64,000 bases of DNA from Azotobacter vinelandii. Lineage in GTDB: Bacteria; Pseudomonadota; Gammaproteobacteria; Pseudomonadales; Pseudomonadaceae. The notes beneath the pieces are model-generated. The model saw only the letters and a list, made by a program, of their open reading frames with translations, had not been told where the DNA came from and ran no database searches. Positions 36,471 to 44,324 of the stretch are shown piece by piece; within the stretch, counting starts at the first letter, position 1, and each line of letters opens with the position of its first letter. Where the stretch lies: the NCBI RefSeq assembly GCF_001571105.1, contig NZ_BCTD01000016.1. One strand, written 5' to 3'. The translations under genes were made by a program, and so were the position numbers.

Positions 36471-36620
36471 ATGGATGCGAGTAAACACGAGAATTCCATC
36501 GAGCAGTTCGAGGTCGAACTGGATGTCGAAGAGATCCGTTGGGAGGATATCTCCGACGAAGAACTCGAGTCGCGCATCAGCAAAGAAACTGGCGGCAGCG
36601 CTGGCGGCTCCCAGTGCTAA
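36471..36620 (+). CDS. Putative RiPP precursor peptide 2
   Basis: The 49-residue peptide has the same leader as precursor 1 (ENSIEQFEVELD, EEIRWEDI, RISK at 35-38) and a different tail, ETGGSAGGSQC, again ending in Cys. The only residues shared by the two tails are SAG (43-45) and the final Cys. The AGGAG site and 8-base spacing are the same as in unit 1. It is the copy nearest the modification operon, 114 bases upstream of the prenyl-synthase-like gene. Confidence 0.8.
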   Translation: MDASKHENSIEQFEVELDVEEIRWEDISDEELESRISKETGGSAGGSQC

Positions 36621-36662
36621 TACCGGTAAGGTAGCCGTTGTCCACGCGGCGGATACTATCCG

Positions 36663-36696
36663 GAAGACCGTACGGCAATATGGCCGCACGGTCTTC
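36663..36696 (+). promoter_or_regulatory. Hairpin in the leader of the modification operon
   Basis: GAAGACCGT (36663-36671) and ACGGTCTTC (36688-36696) form a perfect 9-base stem around a 16-base loop. It sits between precursor 2 and the first modification gene and may limit read-through so that peptide mRNA exceeds enzyme mRNA. Confidence 0.45.
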
Positions 36697-36734
36697 TGCG
36701 CAGCCACGACAGTCTCATCATCGAATGGGCAATC

Positions 36735-37751
36735 ATGGGTAGCAAGTTGAACAGCCGTCTCGACCAAGTCTGTGCATCGTCCATGCGATGGCTCGATCTG
36801 GAGGTCATCCAGGTACGTCAGGCGGTACTGACGGCACTGCGGACCCATACCTGCTCCGAAGCGCACCGGCGCCTGCTGGAGATCCTCCTGCTGGATGCCG
36901 TCGACAGGCTGCAAGTGTGTCACCTGGCCTTGCGTGTGCCACTTCTGGTGGCCGATGGCGTGCGGAACGGGATCGCCGACGCAACGCGGCAACTGACCGC
37001 GGCCCTGACGATTCTGGAGGCGGGAATCTACACGCTCGATCACATCATGGATCGAGAGGTCGAGGGCCCCGTCGCGGAGCTTCCTCCGGGACAGATCCTG
37101 CTCGGCGCCACCAGCATGATCTCGCATGTGCCGTACCAGATCCTGTCCCACCTCCGCGGCGCCGAGGCGTCTTCGGTCGCCATGCTCGCCCGGTTCTCCG
37201 ACGGGCTCGCCCGGATCGCCGCCGGCCAGCTCGCCGATATCGCCGCCACTACCGGGCAGGCCGTCGCTCGTGAAGGCATCGAGGAGGTGGTGCGAATGAA
37301 GACGGGCGAGCGCCGTGCGCTCTATGCGGCTCTGGCGGCGCAGCACGCCGGAGCGACCCCGGAGCAGGTCGAGGCCTATGCCGCCTATGGGCGAGCCCTG
37401 GGTATCGCGCGGCAGCTCCGATCGGATCTGCAGGATCTGTTCGGGCCACGCCCCAGTCGCGATCTGAGCAGCGGCACCGCGACCCTGCCGATTGCCTTGC
37501 TCCTTGAAAGGACAGACGGTTCCGCCCGGGAGGAAATACAGGATCTCCTTCGCCAAGCGATGCATGACACCAGCGTGCACGCGAGCATACGGGCGCATCT
37601 GCGGTCCTTCGGCGTTCTGCGCGATGTCGTCAAGATGATCGAGGCGAATTGTCGGCGTGCCTTGGCGCAGATCGAAGCCTTATGTCCCCCTCAACGGTCT
37701 GCGATGCATCTGCGCGAATTCGTGCTGCGGACATCGGTGCTGGCACCATGA
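36735..37751 (+). CDS. Isoprenyl diphosphate synthase-fold protein, candidate peptide prenyltransferase
   Basis: The 338-residue, largely helical protein has the layout of trans-isoprenyl diphosphate synthases. The first Asp-rich motif is altered to DHIMD (102-106, usual form DDxxD) and the second reads SDLQD (230-234, usual DDxxD). A KTG (189-191) and GQLADIA (174-180 region) match conserved synthase elements. In Bacillus, ComQ is a member of this fold that both makes and attaches an isoprenyl group to the ComX pheromone peptide. The position directly after two peptide genes suggests a similar peptide-modifying role. It may instead make an ordinary prenyl diphosphate. The stop overlaps the next start (ATGA). 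The ribosome site is weak. Confidence 0.72.
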   Translation: MGSKLNSRLDQVCASSMRWLDLEVIQVRQAVLTALRTHTCSEAHRRLLEILLLDAVDRLQVCHLALRVPLLVADGVRNGIADATRQLTAALTILEAGIYTLDHIMDREVEGPVAELPPGQILLGATSMISHVPYQILSHLRGAEASSVAMLARFSDGLARIAAGQLADIAATTGQAVAREGIEEVVRMKTGERRALYAALAAQHAGATPEQVEAYAAYGRALGIARQLRSDLQDLFGPRPSRDLSSGTATLPIALLLERTDGSAREEIQDLLRQAMHDTSVHASIRAHLRSFGVLRDVVKMIEANCRRALAQIEALCPPQRSAMHLREFVLRTSVLAP

Positions 37752-38965
37752 AGAAACCATCGCCGGTTCGCGAAGTCACGATCGTCGGTGCCGGGCAGGC
37801 AGGGTTGGTCCTCGCCATCGGGCTGCGCAGGCTGGGGCACCGGGTCCGTTTGATCCTCGATCGCCCGGCCGCGGTTATCGCCGCTGGCCGGATTCTGTCG
37901 GGGCAGTGCGTTTTCGCTCCGGCCCTGGCGGCGGAGCGAGAGCTTGGACTGGATCTCTGGAGCGCTTCGAGTCCGCGAATCGGCGCCATTCATGTTGCAA
38001 GCCGCTCGATGCCTCCGGATCGCGTCACACAGCAGAGTTTTGTCGGGAAGCTCCGGGCGCCAGCGGAATCGGTCGACCAACGCATCAAGTTTCCAGCCCT
38101 GATAGATATGTTCATCCAAATAGGGGGCTGCCTCGAGATCATGGAGGCCGATGTGGCCTGTCTCGAGCGCTATGCCCTGGAAAGCGAGTTGCTCGTCGTG
38201 GCGGTCGGCAAGGGAAGGTTGGCCTCGCTCTTTCCCGTTGATCCCATGCGATCGCCGTTCAGCGCACCGGCGCGGACTCTGGCGATGGTCTATTTGCGCG
38301 GAGCGATGCCGCCGCCCCATGTGGGCTGCGTTTCTTCCACTGCCGTCGCCGGCGCAGGCACCGTGATGCACTTTCCGGCTCTCACCCATGGCGGACACTG
38401 TGAAGTGCTCCTGTTCGAGGCAATGCCGGGAGGCCCGCTGGACGTCGGATGCAAAGGCCTCGCCGCGCGGGAGCTGCTCGCAGCCATGCGGATTGCCCTG
38501 GCGAAGTGCTTGCCCGAGGAAGGCGAGCGGATAGCGGATGCCTATGTCACGGACCCTGGCGCGAGCTTGTCCGGCAGTATCGTTCCGACGGTAAGGCATG
38601 GTGTGGCTCGTCTTCCATCCGGTCGCGCCGTGCTGGGGCTTGGTGACGCGGTGGTGCTGAACGACCCGCTCGTCGGCCAGGGGGCGAACAACGCCATCCG
38701 AATGGCGATGGTCTGCCTCCGGGCCATCGCGGAACACGAGGGGCCTTTCGACGACGTCTGGCTGGCGGCATGCGCCTCGCGCGCCTGGCAGGAGGTCAGT
38801 GCCGCGACGATCTGGACGAACATGGCCCTTCGCCCTTCGTCGGTACAGGCCGCCGCCCTGATGCGGCGCGCGACGCTGGAACAAGCGGTAGCGGATCGTG
38901 TGGCGCAGGGCTTCGAGGACCCAGCCTCACTGCTGCCTCTCTTGCTCGGGCTCGAACGGGCATGA
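37748..38965 (+). CDS. FAD-dependent monooxygenase, styrene monooxygenase (StyA)-like
   Basis: The 405-residue flavoprotein has the FAD dinucleotide motif VTIVGAGQAGLVLAIGL (GxGxxG, about 10-26), and a second FAD site LGLGDAVVLNDPLVGQGANNA (about 298-318) in the style of StyA epoxidases. StyA enzymes epoxidise alkenes using reduced FAD from a separate reductase; no reductase gene is present in the window, so it would have to be supplied elsewhere. Four-base overlaps with the genes on both sides show translational coupling. In context, epoxidation of a prenyl double bond is an attractive but untested role; indole or aromatic oxidation is the alternative. Confidence 0.78.
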   Translation: MKKPSPVREVTIVGAGQAGLVLAIGLRRLGHRVRLILDRPAAVIAAGRILSGQCVFAPALAAERELGLDLWSASSPRIGAIHVASRSMPPDRVTQQSFVGKLRAPAESVDQRIKFPALIDMFIQIGGCLEIMEADVACLERYALESELLVVAVGKGRLASLFPVDPMRSPFSAPARTLAMVYLRGAMPPPHVGCVSSTAVAGAGTVMHFPALTHGGHCEVLLFEAMPGGPLDVGCKGLAARELLAAMRIALAKCLPEEGERIADAYVTDPGASLSGSIVPTVRHGVARLPSGRAVLGLGDAVVLNDPLVGQGANNAIRMAMVCLRAIAEHEGPFDDVWLAACASRAWQEVSAATIWTNMALRPSSVQAAALMRRATLEQAVADRVAQGFEDPASLLPLLLGLERA

Positions 38966-40203
38966 CCGCCTCGAAGAACGACGACGGACTCCTCCTGGGG
39001 GTGCCGATCAGAGATCCCGACGCCGAACTGCACTGGCGCCAGGACGGAGACCGACGCAAGGCTATCGTCAAGCAGCGCAGGCATCGCAAGTATTTCGCGC
39101 TTTCCGCTGCGTACGCCAAGATTTGGACGCTCTGCGACGGCCGCAGAAGCGTGTCGGACATTGCCGAGCAAGTCGTGCACCTCGGCGGTCCGCGGGATGT
39201 CCAGGTCATCGCCGACATCATCCGGCACATGGCCGCAACGGGAATGCTACGGCTGTCCACGGCGGCGCCAGTGACAGACCGGGTCGAACCCGAGAGAGGC
39301 ATCGCCGCGACCTGTCGCCGCATCCTGACCTATCGAGTCGATATCGAAGGTGTCGATTCGTTTGCGGACTCGCTGTACCGACTCGTTGGCCGCCGGGCCT
39401 TCCATGGCCCCGCGAAGTTCCTCCTGGCAGGCATTCTGTTCGCCGGCCTTGCCGTTTTTCTCCATGCCTGGTCATCGGGACGGAGCATGGCGGTTCCCAC
39501 CAATGCCTCGCTCTGGCTTCTGCCTCCCTTCGTCCTGACCTGCATGATTCTGCATGAGGCCGCCCATGCGCTGGCGGTGAAGCATTTCGGGCGGGAGGTG
39601 ATCGCGATCGGGCTGGGCTGGTTCTGGGTCGGACCGTTTTTCTTCGTCGATACGTCCGACATGTGGTTGGCGGGACGGCGGGAGCGAATCCTGGTCAGTC
39701 TCGCCGGGCCGATCGCCGACCTCGTCATCGCTGGGCTGCTGGCGCTCGCCTCACTGCTTCTGCCGCCCCAACTGGCATCCCTGGTTCTCTTCGGCGCCGC
39801 CATCCGGTATTTGACCGTCCTCCTCTGCCTGACGCCCTTCCTCGAATACGACGGCTACTACGCGCTTTGCGATCTGTTGAATCGCCCCAACCTGCGCCGC
39901 GATGCCTTCTCCTGGCTATTCGACGAGTTCCGTCCAACGCTCGTGGCCCTGGCGACAGCGGCCACGCATCGACGCACGGAACTCTTCTATGCGCTTGGAT
40001 CGCTGCTCTACCTCGTCTTCCTGGTCACGATGAACGCCTTCGCCAACCACGCCTTTTTCGCTTCGCTCTTTCGCGAAGACCGGCAGGCCTGGTTCGTCGG
40101 ACCTCTGGTGTGGGTCATCACGCTCTCGCTGCTCGCCTTCTTCCTCGCAGGCTTGATGAGCGATCTGTCACAGTTGCGCCGCCCGGCTCGACGGGCGTAC
40201 TGA
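38962..40203 (+). CDS. PqqD-like domain fused to M50 membrane metalloprotease
   Basis: The 413-residue protein starts with a soluble PqqD-like winged-helix domain (about 20-105; KYFALSAAYAKIWTLCDGRRSV, typical of RiPP leader recognition). A multi-helix membrane part follows with the M50 zinc site HEAAH (198-202) in CMILHEAAHALAVKHFG and the third ligand in LEYDGYYALCDLLNRP (Asp297). COG1994-type peptidases with this layout accompany several peptide-maturation clusters. It probably binds the acidic leaders and cleaves or releases the modified peptide at the inner membrane. It overlaps the monooxygenase by 4 bases; the methyltransferase starts 10 bases downstream. Confidence 0.82.
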   Translation: MTASKNDDGLLLGVPIRDPDAELHWRQDGDRRKAIVKQRRHRKYFALSAAYAKIWTLCDGRRSVSDIAEQVVHLGGPRDVQVIADIIRHMAATGMLRLSTAAPVTDRVEPERGIAATCRRILTYRVDIEGVDSFADSLYRLVGRRAFHGPAKFLLAGILFAGLAVFLHAWSSGRSMAVPTNASLWLLPPFVLTCMILHEAAHALAVKHFGREVIAIGLGWFWVGPFFFVDTSDMWLAGRRERILVSLAGPIADLVIAGLLALASLLLPPQLASLVLFGAAIRYLTVLLCLTPFLEYDGYYALCDLLNRPNLRRDAFSWLFDEFRPTLVALATAATHRRTELFYALGSLLYLVFLVTMNAFANHAFFASLFREDRQAWFVGPLVWVITLSLLAFFLAGLMSDLSQLRRPARRAY

Positions 40204-40213
40204 AGGAGTCCGC

Positions 40214-41038
40214 ATGTCCGTCATGTTCTCATCGTCTCCGCCCGCCGCAGCCGAGCCCGGCGCTTCGGAGGCGCTCATCGCCTTCCTCGACCTGGCATCG
40301 GCGATCGATGCGGTTCGGTCCGCAAAGGCATGCGGCTTCGAGATGTTACGCATGCAGGCCGGCGAGCACCTCTTGGATATAGGCTGCGGACCCGGTACGG
40401 ATGCGCTGGCGCTGGCGAAGCAGGCCGCTCTCCTCGGTGGCCGGGTAACGGGCGTCGATTTGAATCCGGCGATGATCGCGGCGGCGAACAGGCGCGCCGC
40501 TGGCCTGCGCCTGCCGCTGGTCTTTCTGCAGGCGGATATCCACGCCTTGCCATTCGGCGATGCGCACTTCGATGCCGTGCGCATCGACCGTGTGCTGCAC
40601 TTCCTGAGCGACCCACGAAAGGCGCTGATGGAGGCAATGCGCGTGACGGTACCGGGCGGTCGCATCGTCGTCACGGAACCGGATTGGAGCACACTCGAAG
40701 TCAGCGGCGGCCTGTCCGACCTGACCGCAACGGTTCTCCGCGCGGGCATTTCGCGGGATGGCGCTGCATGCATTGGCGCAAGACTGGATCGGCTCCTCAT
40801 GGAATGTGGGCTGCAGCTCATGGCCCATCGGCAGACGCAACTGAGCCTCGGCGACTTTCGGAGCGCCGTCGTGCTTTTCGGGCTCGAGGGGGTGGCCAGA
40901 ACTGCCGTACAGGCGGGGGCTCTCGGGCCGCGCGACGCGGCGCGCTGGCTGCGCTCGCTGCAGCAGGCGGGAGAACGGGACGAGTTGAACGTGACTCTCA
41001 AAGGCGCCATTGCGAGTGGCCTTCGGCTGGCCGGGTGA
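40214..41038 (+). CDS. SAM-dependent class I methyltransferase of the peptide cluster
   Basis: The 274-residue UbiE/Methyltransf_11-type protein has motif I LLDIGCGPGTDALALA (about 55-70), the acidic motif II VTGVDLNPAMIAAA and FDAVRIDRVLHFL. It follows the protease gene by 10 bases with a GAAGGAG ribosome site and ends the operon. In this setting, methylation of the peptide (for example the C-terminal carboxylate, as in prenylated eukaryotic peptides) is plausible, but the acceptor is unknown and a small-molecule substrate is possible. Confidence 0.78.
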   Translation: MSVMFSSSPPAAAEPGASEALIAFLDLASAIDAVRSAKACGFEMLRMQAGEHLLDIGCGPGTDALALAKQAALLGGRVTGVDLNPAMIAAANRRAAGLRLPLVFLQADIHALPFGDAHFDAVRIDRVLHFLSDPRKALMEAMRVTVPGGRIVVTEPDWSTLEVSGGLSDLTATVLRAGISRDGAACIGARLDRLLMECGLQLMAHRQTQLSLGDFRSAVVLFGLEGVARTAVQAGALGPRDAARWLRSLQQAGERDELNVTLKGAIASGLRLAG

Positions 41039-41440
41039 GACGGATGCCGCAGGGCGGGATAAGCGACCGGCCCGACGACAAGCGCACGGCTTCGAACACG
41101 GGGCCGAACCGGAAAATCCGTATGCCCGATCCGAAAAGGGAAACCATGACGTAAACAAGCATACGGACCTTGCCGGGACTCATCTCTTGCGCCCGTCGCA
41201 GCGACGATCCTCGAGCGGCTCTGCGCCGCCCGGAACGTTTTTCCGGCATCGAGAGCGAGGCCTCGGGTGTAGCATCGGGCCGGCGCCGAACCCGGTTCGC
41301 GACGCCACTGGAGTGTGTCCCGTGACCCGCCGGCAGGCGGGGGAGGAGAGGGGGACGCGATGCCCGGCCGAGGGCGATGATGGCCCCGGGCTGCGATCGA
41401 TCGGCACAGTTATCGCATATTGACAGCATGTTCGAAGCTG
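41039..41440. other. Non-coding region between the peptide cluster and the LacI-type regulator
   Basis: No gene is recognised in this stretch of about 400 bases. No clear terminator with a T-run was found after the methyltransferase. Confidence 0.4.
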
Positions 41441-41480
41441 TTGCACATGCCTCGACGAATCCTTATGGTAGCGCTGTCAT
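41441..41480 (+). promoter_or_regulatory. Promoter with overlapping LacI-family operator
   Basis: TTGCAC (41441-41446) and TATGGT (41464-41469) are spaced by 17 bases. Overlapping the -10 is the near-palindrome ATGGTAGCGCTGTCAT (41465-41480), centred on AGCGCT, the core of GntR/LacI-family operators. This layout predicts autorepression of the downstream regulator. Confidence 0.65.
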
Positions 41481-41517
41481 CGCCATTCCAATCCATCCCT
41501 TTCCCCGTATCGCCGCC

Positions 41518-42594
41518 GTGACCTCGTCGACCAAGCCCCGCCGCACACGCGCCACCCCGGTACAAGGCAAGCGCGTGACCCTCAAGGAAGTAGCCGATGC
41601 CGCCGGGGTCGGCGAAATCACCGCCTCGCGCGCGCTGCGCACGCCGGACATGGTTTCGCCACGCCTGCGCAAGCGCGTGCTGGCCGCCGTCGAACGGCTG
41701 GGTTATGTCGCCAACCGGGTCGCCAGCGGATTGGCTTCCGGTTCCAGCCGGGTGGTGCCGGTGCTGATCCCGACCCTCGCCCACACGGTCTACGTGCCCT
41801 TCCTGCGCGGCGTGCACGATGAGCTCGACCGGCACGGCCATGAAGTGTTGCTGGCCACTACCGAATACGACCAGGACAGTGAGGCGCGGCTGGTCTCGAC
41901 CCTGCTCGGCTGGTTTCCGGCCGGACTGCTGCTGGCCGGTGTGGATCACCTGCCGGCCACGCGCCTGCGCCTGCAGCAGGCGGCCGCGGCGGGAATGCCG
42001 GTGGTGGAGTTCATGGACCTGGCCGAGGAGCCGATCGACATGAACGTCGGCTTCTCGCACCGCGCCGTGGGCGCCGCCGTCGCGGCGCATTTCGCCGAGC
42101 GCGGCTACCGCCACATCGCCTACGCCGGCACTCTGGCCGCGCGCGACCGGCGCAGCGCGCGGCGTGCCGAAGGTTTCCGCGTCGAACTCGCCGCGCGCGG
42201 CCTGCCCGACCATTACGAACTATGCAGCGAGGAACCGTTCTCGATCGGCCTGGGCGGAAGCCTGCTGGCGCAGTTGCTGGAGCGCTACCCGCAGGTGCAG
42301 GCGGTGTTCTTCGCCAACGACGATCTGGCCGCCGGCGCGCTGTTCGAGGCCCAACGGCGAGGCCTGCGGGTGCCGGAGGAGATCGCGCTGATGGGCTTCA
42401 ACGACACCGAGATCGCCGCCGCGGTGCGGCCGGCGATCTCCTCCGTGGCGGTGGACCGCCATGGCATGGGCCGGCGCGCCGCCGCGCTGTTACTGGAGCG
42501 GCTGGCCGGCCGGGAACCGCCGCAGCGGGTGATCGACACCGGATTCGAAATAGTCGCGCGTGCCAGCACCGGCACCTTGCCGCAGACGCCATGA
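41518..42594 (+). CDS. LacI-family transcriptional regulator (GntR-like)
   Basis: The protein of about 358 residues has an N-terminal LacI helix-turn-helix (about 19-75: VTLKEVADAAGVGEITASRALR, hinge YVANRVASGLASG) and a periplasmic-binding-like sensor domain (VVPVLIPTLAHTVYVPFLRGV, FFANDDLAAGALFEAQRRG, MGFNDTEIAA). The GTG at 41518 is preferred to earlier in-frame ATGs because those lie within or before the operator-promoter. Similarity to gluconate repressors is by motif style only. It probably controls the four co-directional genes that follow. Confidence 0.87.
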   Translation: MTSSTKPRRTRATPVQGKRVTLKEVADAAGVGEITASRALRTPDMVSPRLRKRVLAAVERLGYVANRVASGLASGSSRVVPVLIPTLAHTVYVPFLRGVHDELDRHGHEVLLATTEYDQDSEARLVSTLLGWFPAGLLLAGVDHLPATRLRLQQAAAAGMPVVEFMDLAEEPIDMNVGFSHRAVGAAVAAHFAERGYRHIAYAGTLAARDRRSARRAEGFRVELAARGLPDHYELCSEEPFSIGLGGSLLAQLLERYPQVQAVFFANDDLAAGALFEAQRRGLRVPEEIALMGFNDTEIAAAVRPAISSVAVDRHGMGRRAAALLLERLAGREPPQRVIDTGFEIVARASTGTLPQTP

Positions 42595-42826
42595 GCTTCC
42601 GTCCTCGCCTCGTTCCAGCAGCCTGCCGGCCGGCCACCGGGGCCTTGACGCTTCGGCGTGCGGCCATCGGCCGGCCCGTCGGCATCCGCGTCAGCGCTTT
42701 ACATCCGTACCCGATCCTCGAACGGCCGCCCGGCCTCCACGGCGACCGATACCCGTACCGAGCGGTGCGCGCGCCCAGCGTCGGCGCCCGGCTCCATGCC
42801 TCTGATTTCCCCCAAGGAGACTTTCC

Positions 42827-43123
42827 ATGTCCAACGAACTGCGTGTCGTCGCCATCATCCAGGCCGCTCCCGGCAAGGAGCGGGCCGTGGCCGAGGCCAT
42901 CGCCGCCTGCGTGGCGCCCAGCCGCGCCGAACCGGGCTGTCGCGAATACGTTCCTCACCGCGACCTGCAGCAGCCGGGCCGCTTCGTCTTCGTCGAGCGC
43001 TGGAGCGACCGCGCCGCGCTGGCGGCGCACGAACAGACCGCGCATTTCCAGACCCTGGCCAAGGCGCTGACACCGCTGATCGAAGGTGAATTGCAGGTCC
43101 TGCTGCTGGAAGAACTGGCCTGA
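42827..43123 (+). CDS. Antibiotic biosynthesis monooxygenase (ABM) domain protein
   Basis: The 98-residue dimeric ferredoxin-like fold protein shows the ABM/YgiN-type pattern: RVVAIIQAAPGKERAVAEAI, CREYVPHRDLQQPGRFVFVERWSD, HEQTAHFQTL. Members act as cofactor-free quinol monooxygenases or as small heme- or quinone-handling proteins. An AAGGAGA site precedes the ATG. It is probably co-transcribed with the reductase gene 64 bases downstream. Confidence 0.85.
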   Translation: MSNELRVVAIIQAAPGKERAVAEAIAACVAPSRAEPGCREYVPHRDLQQPGRFVFVERWSDRAALAAHEQTAHFQTLAKALTPLIEGELQVLLLEELA

Positions 43124-43187
43124 CCCGCCCCCGTCCTTGCACATTTTCACTGCGTCGCACCCTCCACCCAGACTCGAGGAGCCCACG

Positions 43188-44324
43188 ATGAACACACGCC
43201 GCCATTTCCTTGCCAGCGCCGCCGTCGCGCTGGCTGCCGCGCCCCTGCTGGCACAGTCCGCCACCGGTCCGGGCAGCGTTCTGCCCACGCAAGGCAGAAT
43301 CGATCCGCGTCCTCTACCGGGCAACGCCCCCCGCGTTGGCGGACGCTACCGTCCCCCCATCCGCCTGGGCCTGGGCGGCGTGGCGATCGGCAACGGCTTC
43401 GCCCCGAGCAGCGACCAGCAGAGCGAGCAGACCCTGGAGGCTGCCTGGGCCGCCGGCGTGCGCTACTTCGACACCTCGCCCTGGTACGGCCTGGGCCTGA
43501 GCGAACGCCGCCTCGGTCATTTCCTGCACAATCGCGCGCCGGACGAATACGTACTCTCCAGCAAGGTCGGGCGCGTGCTCAGCGCCACCCGCACCCCGCC
43601 GAAGACGATGTGGCACGCGCCTTCGCCGTTCGCCTACCGCTACGACTACTCGGCCGCCGGCGTGCGCCGCTCGGTGGAGGACAGCCTGCAGCGGCTGGGC
43701 GTTTCGCAGCTCGACATCGTGTTCGTGCACGACTTGGCGCCGAGCAACGGCGATATCGGCGAGCGCTGGCCGGAATACTTCGAGCAGGCCGCCAAGGGGG
43801 CTTTCCCGGAACTGACCAGACTGCGCGAGGAGGGCCTGATCAAGGCCTGGGGCATGGGCGTGAACGATCCGGAGCCGGCGCTGCGCTGCGTGGCCGAGGC
43901 CGACCCGGACATCTTCCTGCTGGCTTGCCAGTATTCGCTGCTGGATCACCAGCGCGCCCTGCACGAGACCTTCCCGAAGCTGGCCGAGCGCGGCATCTCG
44001 GTGGTGGTCGGCTCGCCGCTGCTGGCCGGCTACCTCGCCGGACGCGACCGCTACCTCTACGCCGGCAGCGTGCCGGACTGGGCACCGGCCAAGCGCACCA
44101 GCGTGCAGGCGGTGTGCGACCGCCACGGCGTGGACCTGCGCACCGCCGCGCTGCAGTTCGCCAACGCGCCGGAGGTGGTGTCGGCGATCATCCCCGGCGC
44201 GCGCACGCCCGAGCAGGTGCGCGCCAATGCCGAATCGCTGTCGGTGAAGATTCCGGCCGACTTCTGGGCCGAACTCAAGCGACTCGGGCTCATCGATGAA
44301 CAGGCGCCGCTGCCTGCGGCCTGA
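43188..44324 (+). CDS. Aldo/keto reductase with Tat-type signal peptide
   Basis: The 378-residue protein starts MNTRRHFLASAAVALAAAP, a twin-arginine-like signal (RRHFL) followed by a hydrophobic segment, so a periplasmic location is likely. The mature part is an aldo/keto reductase TIM barrel: YFDTSPWYGLGLSE (Asp and Tyr), SSKVGR (Lys) and VHDLAP (His) form the catalytic tetrad. It resembles the aldose/L-fucose dehydrogenase branch. A gene two positions downstream encodes another Tat-type protein, suggesting a shared periplasmic pathway. Confidence 0.85.
   Translation: MNTRRHFLASAAVALAAAPLLAQSATGPGSVLPTQGRIDPRPLPGNAPRVGGRYRPPIRLGLGGVAIGNGFAPSSDQQSEQTLEAAWAAGVRYFDTSPWYGLGLSERRLGHFLHNRAPDEYVLSSKVGRVLSATRTPPKTMWHAPSPFAYRYDYSAAGVRRSVEDSLQRLGVSQLDIVFVHDLAPSNGDIGERWPEYFEQAAKGAFPELTRLREEGLIKAWGMGVNDPEPALRCVAEADPDIFLLACQYSLLDHQRALHETFPKLAERGISVVVGSPLLAGYLAGRDRYLYAGSVPDWAPAKRTSVQAVCDRHGVDLRTAALQFANAPEVVSAIIPGARTPEQVRANAESLSVKIPADFWAELKRLGLIDEQAPLPAA

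Larger units (their letters stand above)
36358..36657 (+). repeat. Peptide-encoding unit 2 of a dispersed duplication
   Basis: Counterpart of the unit at 35581-35887, sharing the same order of AT-rich block, leader stem-loop, ribosome site, peptide gene and post-stop TAATACCGGTAAG. The terminal hairpin has decayed: GTAGCCGTTGT against GCGGCGG pairs only with several G-T pairs, and the base of the stem is broken. Confidence 0.85.

Noticed and set aside
35581..41038. ComQXPA-type quorum-sensing system
   Set aside because: No histidine kinase or response regulator accompanies the genes, and the monooxygenase, protease and methyltransferase are not part of ComQXPA.
35581..41038. Lanthipeptide, lasso peptide, thiopeptide or sactipeptide cluster
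   Set aside because: No LanB/LanC/LanM, asparagine-synthetase-like cyclase, YcaO or radical SAM gene is present.
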